This document shows, piece by piece, positions 14,278 through 22,687 of a stretch of 25,369 nucleotides of DNA; within the stretch, counting starts at the first letter, position 1, and every line of letters starts with the position of its first letter. A model generated the notes under the pieces. That model did not search any database and was not told the origin of the DNA. It worked only from the letters and a program-made list of their open reading frames with translations. The DNA is from CAYGAW01 sp964347945 (lineage in GTDB: Bacteria; Chloroflexota; Anaerolineae; UBA7937; B3-Chlor). Made by a program: the position numbers and the translations under genes. Where the stretch lies: the NCBI GenBank assembly GCA_964347945.1, contig CAYGAW010000043.1, positions 1 through 25,369 of the forward strand, read 5' to 3'.

Positions 14278-15489
14278 TCATCCTCTCGGTAACAGGAGCA
14301 CCAGGGGCAGACCCAGCAAGAGGACCACTGCACTGGCGGCGTAGGCCAAGGGCAGACCGACAAGGTCCCCCAGAACTCCCAAGGCGAGGGCGCCAGCGGA
14401 TTCAGAGATGAAGGCCATAGACAGGTAGACACCGCTAGCCAGAGCGCGATTGGCGGGGCAGTTCTCCTGCATTACGGCCATGAGGATGACCTGGTTAGGG
14501 GCCATGGATATGCCCAAGGCCACCAGGACGGGGAGCAGGGCCCACCCACTGAGCGTCAGCAAGGCGAACATGAGCAGGGGAGTCGCCAGCGTGAAGGCGG
14601 AAAGGACCGCGCGTCGACCCCAACGGTCGCTCATGGAGCCTCCCAGGAGCGCACCGGCCGCACCCGCTGCAGCGGCAACGGAAACCGAGAGGCCGGCGAG
14701 CCACAGACTGGCGCCCCGCTCGGTGAGGTAGGTGGGCAGGAAGATGAAAGTCGCCGCCACCATCAAGGCCCGCATCACGGTGAGTCCCCCTACCGGCGCG
14801 AGCAAGGGTCTCAAGGCTTGTATCCCTGCTCGGAGGGAGCCGCTGTCCTCGACGGACAGGGTCGGCACAGATACGTGTCTCAGGCGCACAAACAGCAGGG
14901 CCGATGCCAGCCAGCCGCCCACCATCAACCAACGCGTACCTTCAAGGGTGAGCAGAGTGACGGTGGTGACGACGATAATCGGCCCCACGGTGAATCCCAA
15001 CGTGCCGCCCACCATCCAATAGGCCATGGCGCGTCCCAGGCTGCGTCCGGAAAAGCGGCCGGCGATGGCTGGTGCCACAGCGTGCAGGCTGGCTGAGCTG
15101 AGACCCGCGACCATGACCATCAGGGCCAGCACCGCGTAGCGAGGCGCGACACCCAGCGAACTCATAATCGTTGCCCCCACAGCGGGAGCGAAGATCACGA
15201 GGTAGCGAAGGTCGGCTCGGTCGGATAGGTGGCCGATGACGGGCTGGAGCAACGATGGGGAGGACTGCAAGAAAGCCAGCAGGCCGGCCTGGGTCTTGGA
15301 CAGGGCAAGGTTGTCGATAAGGGCCGGCAGGAGAGGAGCCAGAAAGGAGGTGTAGGTGTCGTTCGTCGCGTGGGCGAAACTAACCCCGAGCACAGGCCCC
15401 ATCTGGAAATCGCCAGGGTCAGAGGCCTGGGTTACCTCTGTGGCTTCGCTATCTATCTGACTTGCTGAATGAATGCTGTTGGCTGGCAT
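14278..15489 (-). CDS. MFS transporter, fosmidomycin-resistance (FSR)-like (403 aa)
   Basis: A 12-transmembrane secondary transporter of the inner membrane, probably a proton-driven efflux pump. After a hydrophilic N-terminal tail of about 29 residues come 'VSFAHATNDTYTSFLAPLLPALI', 'SPSLLQPVIGHLSDRADLRYL' and 'GLSSASLHAVAPAIAGRFSGRSLGRAMAYWMVGGTLGFTVGPI', the order and motifs of the FSR subfamily (AH..ND.Y..FLAPLLP and LQP.IG...DR). The second half has 'GGSMSDRWGRR', the MFS loop 8-9 motif. The substrate is unknown; a drug or sugar-like compound is possible. The ATG at 15489 has only a weak GAAGT ribosome binding site. It is the middle of three tandem copies and lies 142 nt after the stop of the first. 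Confidence 0.88.
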   Translation of the reverse strand: MPANSIHSASQIDSEATEVTQASDPGDFQMGPVLGVSFAHATNDTYTSFLAPLLPALIDNLALSKTQAGLLAFLQSSPSLLQPVIGHLSDRADLRYLVIFAPAVGATIMSSLGVAPRYAVLALMVMVAGLSSASLHAVAPAIAGRFSGRSLGRAMAYWMVGGTLGFTVGPIIVVTTVTLLTLEGTRWLMVGGWLASALLFVRLRHVSVPTLSVEDSGSLRAGIQALRPLLAPVGGLTVMRALMVAATFIFLPTYLTERGASLWLAGLSVSVAAAAGAAGALLGGSMSDRWGRRAVLSAFTLATPLLMFALLTLSGWALLPVLVALGISMAPNQVILMAVMQENCPANRALASGVYLSMAFISESAGALALGVLGDLVGLPLAYAASAVVLLLGLPLVLLLPRG

Positions 15490-15631
15490 GACTACTTCAC
15501 TATTCCGTCGCGCTGTTTATCCCACAGAAGCCATTTGAAGCGATTCCCGGAGCATGCTCATCATGGTCGCGGCTATCCCCGGAGCCAAGATGACGGCATG
15601 GCGTAGATTAGCTCCATCCGCCGTGTGACCG

Positions 15632-16876
15632 TCACCTCATAGAACTGCTTTCGGCTTGTGCCAGTTGCCCACCCGGTAGCATGAGCAACAGGGGCAACCC
15701 CAGCAGGGCGATGACGGCGCTGATGGTGAAGGCGAGCTGCAATCCAAAGAGATCCCCCAGGGCGCCGAGGACCACCACAGCTCCTGATCGGATGACGAAG
15801 GCCAGGCCCATGTAGACGCCATTGGCCAAAGCTCGATTCTCGGGGAAGCTTTCCTGGACCAGGGCCATAATCACCGGAGCGATGGAGAGAGAGGTGAAGC
15901 CCAGGACCAACAGGAGCGGAAAACGGATCCAACCGCTGGCTGCCAGGAAGATAAGCGTGAACAGAGGGGTGGCCAGCATGGCTACGAAAAGGATCAAGCG
16001 TCGGCCAACTCGGTCACTCAGCGAACCCCCTGCCAGAGCGCCCACCACACCTGCTGCCTCCAGCACCGTGAGGGAGACGCCCGCGAGCCAGAGATTGGCT
16101 CCCTCTTCGGTGAGGAAGATGGGCAGGTAGGTCGTGAGCGCCGCTAGCATGAGGACACGTGCAGTTATGATACCTACCAAAGGGACGAGTATCGGCCTTA
16201 TCACCCGCAGCCCTTGGCGGAAGGAGATTGCCGGGCGAGCTTCGGGCGGACGTCCAGGCACGTCTCTCAGGAGGAGGTAGACCGTGAATGAGGCCAGCAG
16301 ACCGGCGGTCATCAGCCAAGGGGTGCCCTCGAGGGAGACGAAGGTCACAGCAGTGACGATGATGAGGGGTCCCAGGGTACGTCCCAATTCTCCACCCACC
16401 ATCCAGAAGCCCATGCCCCGACCCAGGCTCCCTCCGGATAGGCGCCCCGCCATCACCGGCGCCACGGCGTGGAAGGCGGCGGAGCTGAGGCCTACCACCA
16501 TCAGCAGGAGAGCGAGCACGGCGTAGCGGGGTGCGATACCGAGGAGGCTCATCATGGTGGCCGTGACGGCCGGACCCAAGATCACAAAGTAGCGCAGAGT
16601 GAGCCGGTCAGCCAGATAGCCAATGTAGGGCTGAAGGACTGACGGCCCCTGCATGAAGACTGTCAGCGCACCTGCCTCCGTCTTGGTGAGGGTTAGCTTG
16701 GCGATGAAGGCTGGCAAGAGGGGTGCCAGGAAGGCCGTGTAGGTGTCGTGCACCGTGTGGGCCGCGGTGATGGTGATCACCCGGCCCGTCTGGAATGGTT
16801 CAGCGTCAGCGAGCGTGGGCGCGGGCGACGCGTCCGTCCTGGAGCCGTTGTTGATCGACCGGCTGATGGTAGGAAT
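15632..16876 (-). CDS. MFS transporter, fosmidomycin-resistance (FSR)-like, probable ATT start (414 aa)
   Basis: This is the first and promoter-proximal copy of the tandem pair, with the same layout: 'TAAHTVHDTYTAFLAPLLPAFI', 'GPSVLQPYIGYLADRLTLRYF', 'SAAFHAVAPVMAGRLSGGSLGRGMGFWMVGGELGRTLGPL' and 'GGSLSDRVGRR'. The only ATG/GTG/TTG in frame near the front is GTG 16780, but coding clearly extends further: 'EPFQTGR' just upstream matches 'EPFQGSR' of the truncated copy with synonymous codon differences (CCA/CCC, CAG/CAA). If the ATT at 16874-16876 is the start, the tail before FQ is 29 residues, exactly as in the next copy. The bases around it (TGAGGTTATCATTCC) align with TGAAGTAGTCATGCC at that gene's ATG. 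ATT starts are rare but real (infC). The alternative is a mutated start codon with fallback to the GTG. Confidence 0.82.
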   Translation of the reverse strand: MPTISRSINNGSRTDASPAPTLADAEPFQTGRVITITAAHTVHDTYTAFLAPLLPAFIAKLTLTKTEAGALTVFMQGPSVLQPYIGYLADRLTLRYFVILGPAVTATMMSLLGIAPRYAVLALLLMVVGLSSAAFHAVAPVMAGRLSGGSLGRGMGFWMVGGELGRTLGPLIIVTAVTFVSLEGTPWLMTAGLLASFTVYLLLRDVPGRPPEARPAISFRQGLRVIRPILVPLVGIITARVLMLAALTTYLPIFLTEEGANLWLAGVSLTVLEAAGVVGALAGGSLSDRVGRRLILFVAMLATPLFTLIFLAASGWIRFPLLLVLGFTSLSIAPVIMALVQESFPENRALANGVYMGLAFVIRSGAVVVLGALGDLFGLQLAFTISAVIALLGLPLLLMLPGGQLAQAESSSMR

Positions 16877-16959
16877 GATAACCTCAACTACGTTGGAACC
16901 TCACAAGGCTGGCTGGCGTGCTAGCCCAAGACGGCAGCCTGTGAGGCGGCATGAAGAGC

Positions 16960-16988
16960 AGTATATCATATGCGCTCGAGATGGGCAA
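16960..16988 (-). promoter_or_regulatory. Sigma-70 promoter of the MFS gene group
   Basis: On the minus strand TTGCCC (16983-16988) and TATACT (16960-16965) are 17 nt apart, and the -10 has the TG-A extension (TGATATACT). Transcription would begin near 16953 and leave a 77-nt leader to the ATT start, or 173 nt to the GTG at 16780. Confidence 0.65.
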
Positions 16989-17263
16989 CGCGTGACAAGT
17001 GGGGTCCATCACCCACGTCATCTTGTCCGGGCCTACCTCCAGGGCATCCTCAAGCGTGGCGTCGGCGCTCGTCCCCTATCAGTGGCCGCGCAACGTCAAG
17101 AGTGAAGCTCACTATGCAGGGGATACAGTCGGGCCAGAAGCGCATGATACGACCTCGGGTCAAGTTCAGGCGATCGTACTCTGATTGCCGTGGGCTGTCA
17201 ACTCCGGAAAGGTCGTCACGGGCGTTGTGCCCGACGAGTGGGCGGCGGGGAGAGCAAGGAATG
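16989..17263. other. Gene-poor spacer, nothing supported
   Basis: Several short frames are open here on the plus strand, but none has a ribosome binding site, recognisable motif or coding-like composition. A minor hairpin CGGGC-GTTGT-GCCCG lies near 17219-17233. I see no gene, tRNA or repeat. Confidence 0.6.
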
Positions 17264-17295
17264 AACAGGGGGCGGACCTAGGCCCGCCCCCTGTT
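17264..17295. terminator. Strong GC-rich hairpin, probable terminator
   Basis: A perfect 12-bp stem (AACAGGGGGCGG with CCGCCCCCTGTT) closes an 8-nt loop. On the plus strand it runs into TGTTTGT and on the minus strand into CATTCCTTGC, so the U-tract is weak on both. It lies about 310 nt beyond the stop of the minus-strand GT-C operon and before the MFS promoter, so it most likely ends that operon. Confidence 0.6.
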
Positions 17296-17343
17296 TGTCA
17301 CGGCAGTCGCCAGACTCACTGCATGCTCAAATGCCCTAAGGCG

Positions 17344-17404
17344 TGGTGTCCGAAGGCGGATAATCCTTCAGTGCCAGCGGGAAGAAGCTGCGTATCGGAC
17401 ACCA
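17344..17404. repeat. 61-nt palindromic element, three-way-junction-like
   Basis: A perfect 10-bp inverted repeat (TGGTGTCCGA and TCGGACACCA) encloses 41 nt that can form two smaller hairpins: AAGG/CCTT with an 8-nt loop and CAGC/GCTG with an 8-nt loop. The result is a three-way junction on either strand. It falls between the stop of the GT-C operon and its terminator, so it would lie in the 3' untranslated region. No known RNA family or mobile-element end is recognised. Confidence 0.45.
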
Positions 17405-17608
17405 GCCGGCAGGTGGGGCTGGTCACAGAGAAGTGCCGACGGCTGGCCAGGCCCGTCTGGACAACTTGGCTCTCTACTTCTTCCGTGTGACTCAGTCGAA
17501 GAAGACGCCGAGCAGGTACTGGCGCGGCCGCCCAGAGTCGCTTCAATCATGCCAGTGGACTTGCCGGGGTCCGGTCGTGGCGCGATGTGGGGATGCTCCT
17601 GGCTCAGA

Positions 17609-20600
17609 CTAGTAGCCAGGTCCCATCGGGATGGGAGCGAACTTCATGATGCGATGGTTGTTGGAGTCGGAGACGTAGACATTACCCTCCCCGTCGACCT
17701 CGATGCCTGTCGGCAGATCGAAGGAGGTTTCGTCGGTGCCATACTTGCCGAAGATAGCCAAGAGCTTGCCTTCGCTGTCGAACACCAGAGCGCGGTGACC
17801 CTCAGGATCGGTGGTGTAGACGCGTCCTTCGCCATCCACTGCCAGGTAGGGCTTGTTGACGACAGAGTCGCCCCACCAGGCGTCGACCCTCCACTGACGG
17901 CGAAACCGAGAGTCTGGATCGAAGATCTGGATGCGCTGGTTCCAGGTGTCGGCCACGTAGATATTGGCGTCCTGATCGCTGGCGATTCCCACTGGCTCTT
18001 GGAACTGTCCGGGTAGGGAGCCGCCGCCACCCCACTGACCGAGGGGGTTGCCGTCCGAGTCGAACTTCTGGACGCGCTTGTTTCCGGTGTCGGTGACGTA
18101 GAGGTTTCCTTCGGCATCGATGGCGATGTCTCTCGGTCCCCAAAACAGCCCCTGCGGCTCCGAGAGCTGACCCTCTGTGTTCTGGTGGGCACCCCAGTAG
18201 GTCACGAAGTCCCCTTCCGTCGTGAACTTCTGGATACGATGGTTCCAGGTGTCCGCCACGTAGACGTTCCCATCGTCGTCCACCGCGATGCCCCAGGGCT
18301 CGCTGAACTGCCCCGGCTCCGTACCGAACGAGCCCCAAGCGGTGATGAACTCTCCGCCGCTGTCGAACTTCTGGATGCGATGGTTCTGGCTGTCTGCCAC
18401 ATATACTTTGCCCTCGGAGTCGATCGCCAATCCCTTGGGAAAACTGAACTGTCCTTCCAGTGCTCCGGACTGGCCCCAAGCCGCGACACTGCTCACCTCA
18501 CGGTAGGCCTCGGCATATTCCGCAGAGGCTTCAATCTCGAGAGCGATGGGTACAGCGCTGGATTCCCAGATCTCGGCAGCCACGTCCTTGCGCATGTAGA
18601 AGGCGAAGTCGGACGAGCCAAGGGGATTCTCCAGTTCTCGATAGAGGAGGAAGTCGATAAAGCTTTGCCGGGTGTCCGGATTCCGCAGGTTGCCCAAGAT
18701 GAACTCAGGCGTGAGGTTCTTATAGTCCTCCGGGAACCACCAGCGCAGTCTGTACTGCCGCCGGATGTAGTCCGTCAGATAGGGTCTCACGGCATCTTCG
18801 TTGTCCAGCCCGACCAGGACCACGGGGGCGTCGAGAGATCCCATCGGCTCCTTGCCAAAGAAGGCCTTGTTGGGATAATCGCGCAGGTACCACCACATAG
18901 GCCAGCTGGTGAAGTCGTCGAAGGCGACCTTCATGTCCTTCCCGCCTTCTAGCCTCTCCGAGAGATTCTCTATCTCCTCCACAATCATGGTCACGTCAGG
19001 CGTAGTTTGTGTATAGACGAGCATATCCTTGGCGATGTCGCCGTGAATGTAAGTGGCTATCCACGCGTAGCGGACAGTGAACACCATCATCACCAGGATC
19101 GTGGCGAAGAGGAGCACTCTGGCAATGGAACCGGGGCGCAATCGCCTCGCGAGGAGAATAATGACGTAGATCAAGACGCTGGAAAGCAGCAAGGTAATCA
19201 GCCAGCGCATAAGGGTATTCAACTCTCCCAGACTGAAGCCCGGTGCGGGCAGACCACGGGAGAGGATTCCAGCCAGGCCGAGTGACGCACTCAGAAAGCC
19301 AAGCAATACCAGCTCCGTGGTCGGTACGAGGATGAGAAGATAGTAGGCGCGTCCTTCACGGAGTTCCTGCCAGTCGGCTCGCTCCAGGACGTCGCCGATG
19401 AACCGCCCCGCTAGAAGGATGAGGGGTAGCGTCAAGTGTACAATCAACCAGGGCATCTTCTCGGTGGACCAACCATAAATGACGAGGGTCACCAGGAACC
19501 AGTAGGAGAGGAAGATCCAGAAGATGTTCTTCAAAGGCGATACCGCTTCCCTCGCCGCTTCCTCTCTTCTCTCCGTGGCGGTCCTGAAGGACAGATAGCC
19601 CATGCCCATCAGGCCCAGAAGGAGAGGCAGGAACTCATACAGGGGGATGATGATCAGATAATAATACCAGGGCTGCCCTCCTCGCTTGACCCCCTGCTGC
19701 ACCAGCCAGTAGCCCAGGGCGCCGATAGGCCCGCTAAGAAGTCCGAGCATGTTGGTGAGCAGCGTGGTGTGCAGGAGTATGTAGATGACCCAGAAGATGC
19801 CAGCGGACGTTACCCAGCGGCGCCAACTCCACCACACACCCAGTAGGGCGAAGACTCCGGTGATCAGTAGCATGACTAGGAGATCATGCTGGCCGTAGTT
19901 CATGTAGTCCAGTGGGTCCCACAGTCCCGAGACCTTGATGATGAGGGTGGAGAAGTACAAGGGCGCGCATAAACTGCCGATGAGTATCAGGAGGTCGAAG
20001 GAGGCGAAGTCGGGCGGGAACTTTCGATCCCGCAGCCATTCCCAGACGAGGAGGATTACCAGGAAGGTGCCGAAAATGAAAATCGTGATGTAGGCGATCT
20101 CTTTCGTGGAGAATGCGAACGCTAGCGCGGCGGCCAGAAGGTAGACGTAGAGATCTTTTCGTTGATCAAGGTACTTGATGATGGCGATGAACATCAGAAG
20201 CTCAAAGGCGGCCACGAAGATGTCCATCCTGATGAAACGCGAGAAATAGAGAAAGCCGGGTGAGATGGCGAGCATGGCGGCGGTGGCCAGGGCACCGTAC
20301 CTTCCCAACCACTTTCGCAGGAAATAGGGGGCGACGACGATGCCCACGCCGAAGAGTGCCGGGGCGACTCGCGACGTATAGTCACTGGCGCCGAAGAGGA
20401 AATAGATGACAGCGGTGGCGTGGTACAGAAACGGGCCGTGGAGAAGGGGGTTGTGGATGAACCCGCGACCTCGGTACAACTCCCAGGAGTAGAACGAGTG
20501 CATACTCTCGTCGTGGTGTTGTGCGCGACTGCCGAGATCCCAGAAGCGGAGAGCGATAGCCACCAAGATGATAGCTACCCAGCAGATGAGTTCCCAGTTG

Positions 20601-20653
20601 AGGGTGATTCTGGCCAGCAAGGGCTTATCCAGAACGGAGAACCTCTTTTCCAT
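17609..20653 (-). CDS. GT-C membrane glycosyltransferase of the Agl23/TIGR03663 type fused to a six-blade NHL propeller (1014 aa)
   Basis: Residues 1 to about 540 form a polytopic GT-C domain (about 12 membrane segments) with the family's motifs: 'HHDE' at 46-49 in the first outer loop (acidic catalytic pair), 'FSRFIRMD' at 137-144, 'STKE' at 182-185, 'PLYEF' and 'STEKMPWLIVH'. Such enzymes use polyprenyl-phosphate sugars on the outer face of the membrane; the family name derives from a flippase-associated protein of archaeal N-glycosylation. After a soluble stretch (about 540-720) come six NHL repeats (724-1010) of the 'GIAVDDDGNVYVADTWNHRIQKF' type, a beta propeller. The propeller is extracytoplasmic and may bind the acceptor or a partner. 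Start ATG 20653 has GAGG 10 nt upstream and follows the stop of the upstream gene by 15 nt, so the two are coupled. Confidence 0.9.
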   Translation of the reverse strand: MEKRFSVLDKPLLARITLNWELICWVAIILVAIALRFWDLGSRAQHHDESMHSFYSWELYRGRGFIHNPLLHGPFLYHATAVIYFLFGASDYTSRVAPALFGVGIVVAPYFLRKWLGRYGALATAAMLAISPGFLYFSRFIRMDIFVAAFELLMFIAIIKYLDQRKDLYVYLLAAALAFAFSTKEIAYITIFIFGTFLVILLVWEWLRDRKFPPDFASFDLLILIGSLCAPLYFSTLIIKVSGLWDPLDYMNYGQHDLLVMLLITGVFALLGVWWSWRRWVTSAGIFWVIYILLHTTLLTNMLGLLSGPIGALGYWLVQQGVKRGGQPWYYYLIIIPLYEFLPLLLGLMGMGYLSFRTATERREEAAREAVSPLKNIFWIFLSYWFLVTLVIYGWSTEKMPWLIVHLTLPLILLAGRFIGDVLERADWQELREGRAYYLLILVPTTELVLLGFLSASLGLAGILSRGLPAPGFSLGELNTLMRWLITLLLSSVLIYVIILLARRLRPGSIARVLLFATILVMMVFTVRYAWIATYIHGDIAKDMLVYTQTTPDVTMIVEEIENLSERLEGGKDMKVAFDDFTSWPMWWYLRDYPNKAFFGKEPMGSLDAPVVLVGLDNEDAVRPYLTDYIRRQYRLRWWFPEDYKNLTPEFILGNLRNPDTRQSFIDFLLYRELENPLGSSDFAFYMRKDVAAEIWESSAVPIALEIEASAEYAEAYREVSSVAAWGQSGALEGQFSFPKGLAIDSEGKVYVADSQNHRIQKFDSGGEFITAWGSFGTEPGQFSEPWGIAVDDDGNVYVADTWNHRIQKFTTEGDFVTYWGAHQNTEGQLSEPQGLFWGPRDIAIDAEGNLYVTDTGNKRVQKFDSDGNPLGQWGGGGSLPGQFQEPVGIASDQDANIYVADTWNQRIQIFDPDSRFRRQWRVDAWWGDSVVNKPYLAVDGEGRVYTTDPEGHRALVFDSEGKLLAIFGKYGTDETSFDLPTGIEVDGEGNVYVSDSNNHRIMKFAPIPMGPGY

Positions 20654-20668
20654 GTCGCCATTACCTCG

Positions 20669-22441
20669 TCATTCTTCCGGCCCTACTGCTGCCCAGATCA
20701 CGACATCACTATAGGTTGGACGGGAGAGGGTCTCTCGGAAGAGGTACCAATTCATTAGCTCGTGTCCTGGCAGATCCTCTGGGTGCCAAGCACTCTGTAT
20801 GCGGAACCGGGCACCCCTGTATCCTGGCAGGGTCAACGGTTCTGCCAAGGGAGTGATCACCACCGGAGTGGGGGACGATTCTGATCCCGATGTGAAGACC
20901 AGGTCTCCGAAGTCCCGCAAGTACCAGGCCAGGATGTCATCCTGCCCTCCGTGAACGGTGATATCCACGCTGTGCCGGTCTCCCTCCTGCTGATTGGAGA
21001 AATCCTCTATCGTGCCTACCAAGTTGCGCACGTCCGAAGAGGTCGGCCGCTCCACCAGCAATTCGAGCGGGTTGCCACGGCCGTGGTGGTTGAGCCTCCA
21101 CGTGGTCTGCACCATCAGGCTACCCAGTATGAGCAGGATTAGGAGTCCACCCGTGCGGATGATCCCTCTCCAGTCTTGGGCCAGGGTGCCAGTGATGAGG
21201 ACTACCGAGACGAGTAAGAAAAGGGACAGCAAGACCACAATCAGGCGGGTGGGCTCTCCTGGGTTCTGGGGGTTGGCGAAGGCTGACATTTGCAGGATCA
21301 TATGGAAGATGACGGGGATGGAAACCAGTAGTGCCAGCCTGTCCCAGACCCATTGTTCCCCTTCACCCACCTTCGTCAGCAGATCACCTATGATCCTGCC
21401 AGCGAGCAAGGTGAGCGGCAGGATCATCTGCAAGATTCCCGAGGGGGGCTTCGTCCCCATCAGGGAGTAAAGCACGAAGGTCACGCCGAACCAGCAAACC
21501 AGCAGAGCTGAGAAGAGGTCTTTCCGGGGCAGGTACACAGCACCGGCCAAGCCGAAGATGAATACCAGTGGTGCGTAGCCGACGAGTAGCGATAGGTAGT
21601 AGTGCCAGGGCTGCCTGCCAATCAACGGCGAGAACTGGCCTAGCCAGGTAGCTGGCAAGTCCAGTGTGGCCTGCAAGCCGTGAAGGTTGACGAAGAGCCC
21701 TGTAGCGGCGGCCAGCAGAACGGCTCCGAATACGCCCCCGGTTATCATCCACGCGCGCGGCGCGGTTGGGGGTGGGTTCCACGCTTCGGGGAGAGGCGCA
21801 TCCCCATCCCTGTACCGCGAGTAGAGTGTGACGCCCAGGAAGAAGCCACCCAGTGCCAGTAGGGTGGCATACGCGGCGCCTCCTGCGACGAAGGCCACGG
21901 CCAGCGCGCCGGCCGACAGGTACAGGTGTGATACCTTCTTCAGTCTGAGGTAGCCGAAAAGGCCTGCCACCAAGGCCAGGAGCGACGTTGCCACGACAAT
22001 GTCTCCACTGAGTTGGCGGGAGAAGAAGACGAAGGACGGAGAGATAGCCAGGATTGCTGCTGTAACCAAGGCGCCTCTCTTGCCCAGGTGACCGCGCACC
22101 AAATGTGGCAGCCCGACCATCAATGTACCTACTAGGGCCGGCAGCACCCGAGCCACGAAGTCGCTGGCGCCGAAGAGGAGATAGAGAAGCGCGTTGCTGT
22201 TAAACAGCAGAGGGCTGTGGCCCCTGATGCTGGCCGCGCCGCCGGTGTAGAATCGCCAGACATCCAACGCCAGCCTAGCTTCGCGCTCATCTAGTGGTTG
22301 CTTCCCCAGACCGTAGAATCGCAGAAGCGCAGCTACCAGGATCAACAGCACGTAGAGGCCGGTCTCTACCGTCAGCCAGGGAGGGCCGATTTGGTGGCTC
22401 TCCGGTGATGATGCGTGCCTATTCTTGTCCCCTTCTATCAT
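20669..22441 (-). CDS. GT-C / Agl23-like membrane protein, diverged paralogue (590 aa)
   Basis: A polytopic protein with the same plan as its downstream neighbour: first membrane segment 'LYVLLILVAALLRFYGLG', first loop with 'PLDEREARLALD' (Asp51, Glu52), 'LLYLLFGASDFVARVLPALVG', 'AAILAISPSFVFFSR', and a soluble C-terminal domain ending 'NWYLFRETLSRPTYSDVVIWA' (compare 'DFLLYRELENPLGSSDFAFYM' downstream). The acidic pair is kept, but other hallmarks are lost: the two His before it, STKE (VAGG here, 185-188), PLYEF (LLVGYAPL here) and EKMPW (TKPPS here). It may be a regulatory or scaffolding partner or have changed substrate. ATG 22441 is the only reasonable start; its ribosome binding site is weak. 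It is the first gene of a two-gene operon under a good promoter. Confidence 0.85.
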   Translation of the reverse strand: MIEGDKNRHASSPESHQIGPPWLTVETGLYVLLILVAALLRFYGLGKQPLDEREARLALDVWRFYTGGAASIRGHSPLLFNSNALLYLLFGASDFVARVLPALVGTLMVGLPHLVRGHLGKRGALVTAAILAISPSFVFFSRQLSGDIVVATSLLALVAGLFGYLRLKKVSHLYLSAGALAVAFVAGGAAYATLLALGGFFLGVTLYSRYRDGDAPLPEAWNPPPTAPRAWMITGGVFGAVLLAAATGLFVNLHGLQATLDLPATWLGQFSPLIGRQPWHYYLSLLVGYAPLVFIFGLAGAVYLPRKDLFSALLVCWFGVTFVLYSLMGTKPPSGILQMILPLTLLAGRIIGDLLTKVGEGEQWVWDRLALLVSIPVIFHMILQMSAFANPQNPGEPTRLIVVLLSLFLLVSVVLITGTLAQDWRGIIRTGGLLILLILGSLMVQTTWRLNHHGRGNPLELLVERPTSSDVRNLVGTIEDFSNQQEGDRHSVDITVHGGQDDILAWYLRDFGDLVFTSGSESSPTPVVITPLAEPLTLPGYRGARFRIQSAWHPEDLPGHELMNWYLFRETLSRPTYSDVVIWAAVGPEE

Positions 22442-22528
22442 TGCTGGTGCTTGGCAGGCGCGTGGCTGTGCCTGGATCGACTGCTACTGTTGAGCCTGAC
22501 CAAGGCAGGCAGGCACAGAGCAGGCCCA

Positions 22529-22556
22529 ATTATAACACGCCGTGGTACAAAGGCAA
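22529..22556 (-). promoter_or_regulatory. Sigma-70 promoter of the GT-C operon
   Basis: On the minus strand TTGCCT (22551-22556) and a perfect TATAAT (22529-22534) are 16 nt apart. Transcription would start near 22522, about 80 nt before the ATG at 22441. Confidence 0.65.
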
Positions 22557-22636
22557 GGTTGCTGCGGACGGACGGTAGGGAGAACTATTGCGCGGTATCA
22601 CGCCGAGCTGAGAATTCGGGCGCACACAAGCCAAGG

Positions 22637-22687
22637 AGTCCCGCAAGGACTTGTCGCATCTAGCGCGGGACTGAATTCCCGCGCTTT
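22637..22687 (+). other. Mutually exclusive hairpins in the rel upstream region
   Basis: AGTCCCGC (22637-22644) can pair with GCGGGACT (22665-22672). The same central bases, as GCGCGGGA (22663-22670), can instead pair with TCCCGCGC (22677-22684) and are followed by TTT. A third option pairs AGTCC with GGACT (22637-22651). The layout resembles an attenuator (anti-terminator and terminator), but the T-run is short and a promoter downstream at 22820 would bypass it. It could also just insulate the divergent operon. Confidence 0.35.

Noticed and set aside
17344..17404. Three-way-junction palindrome as a hammerhead ribozyme or integron attC site
   Set aside because: The CUGANGA and GAAA cores of hammerheads are absent, and the ends lack the GTTRRRY/RYYYAAC boxes of attC.
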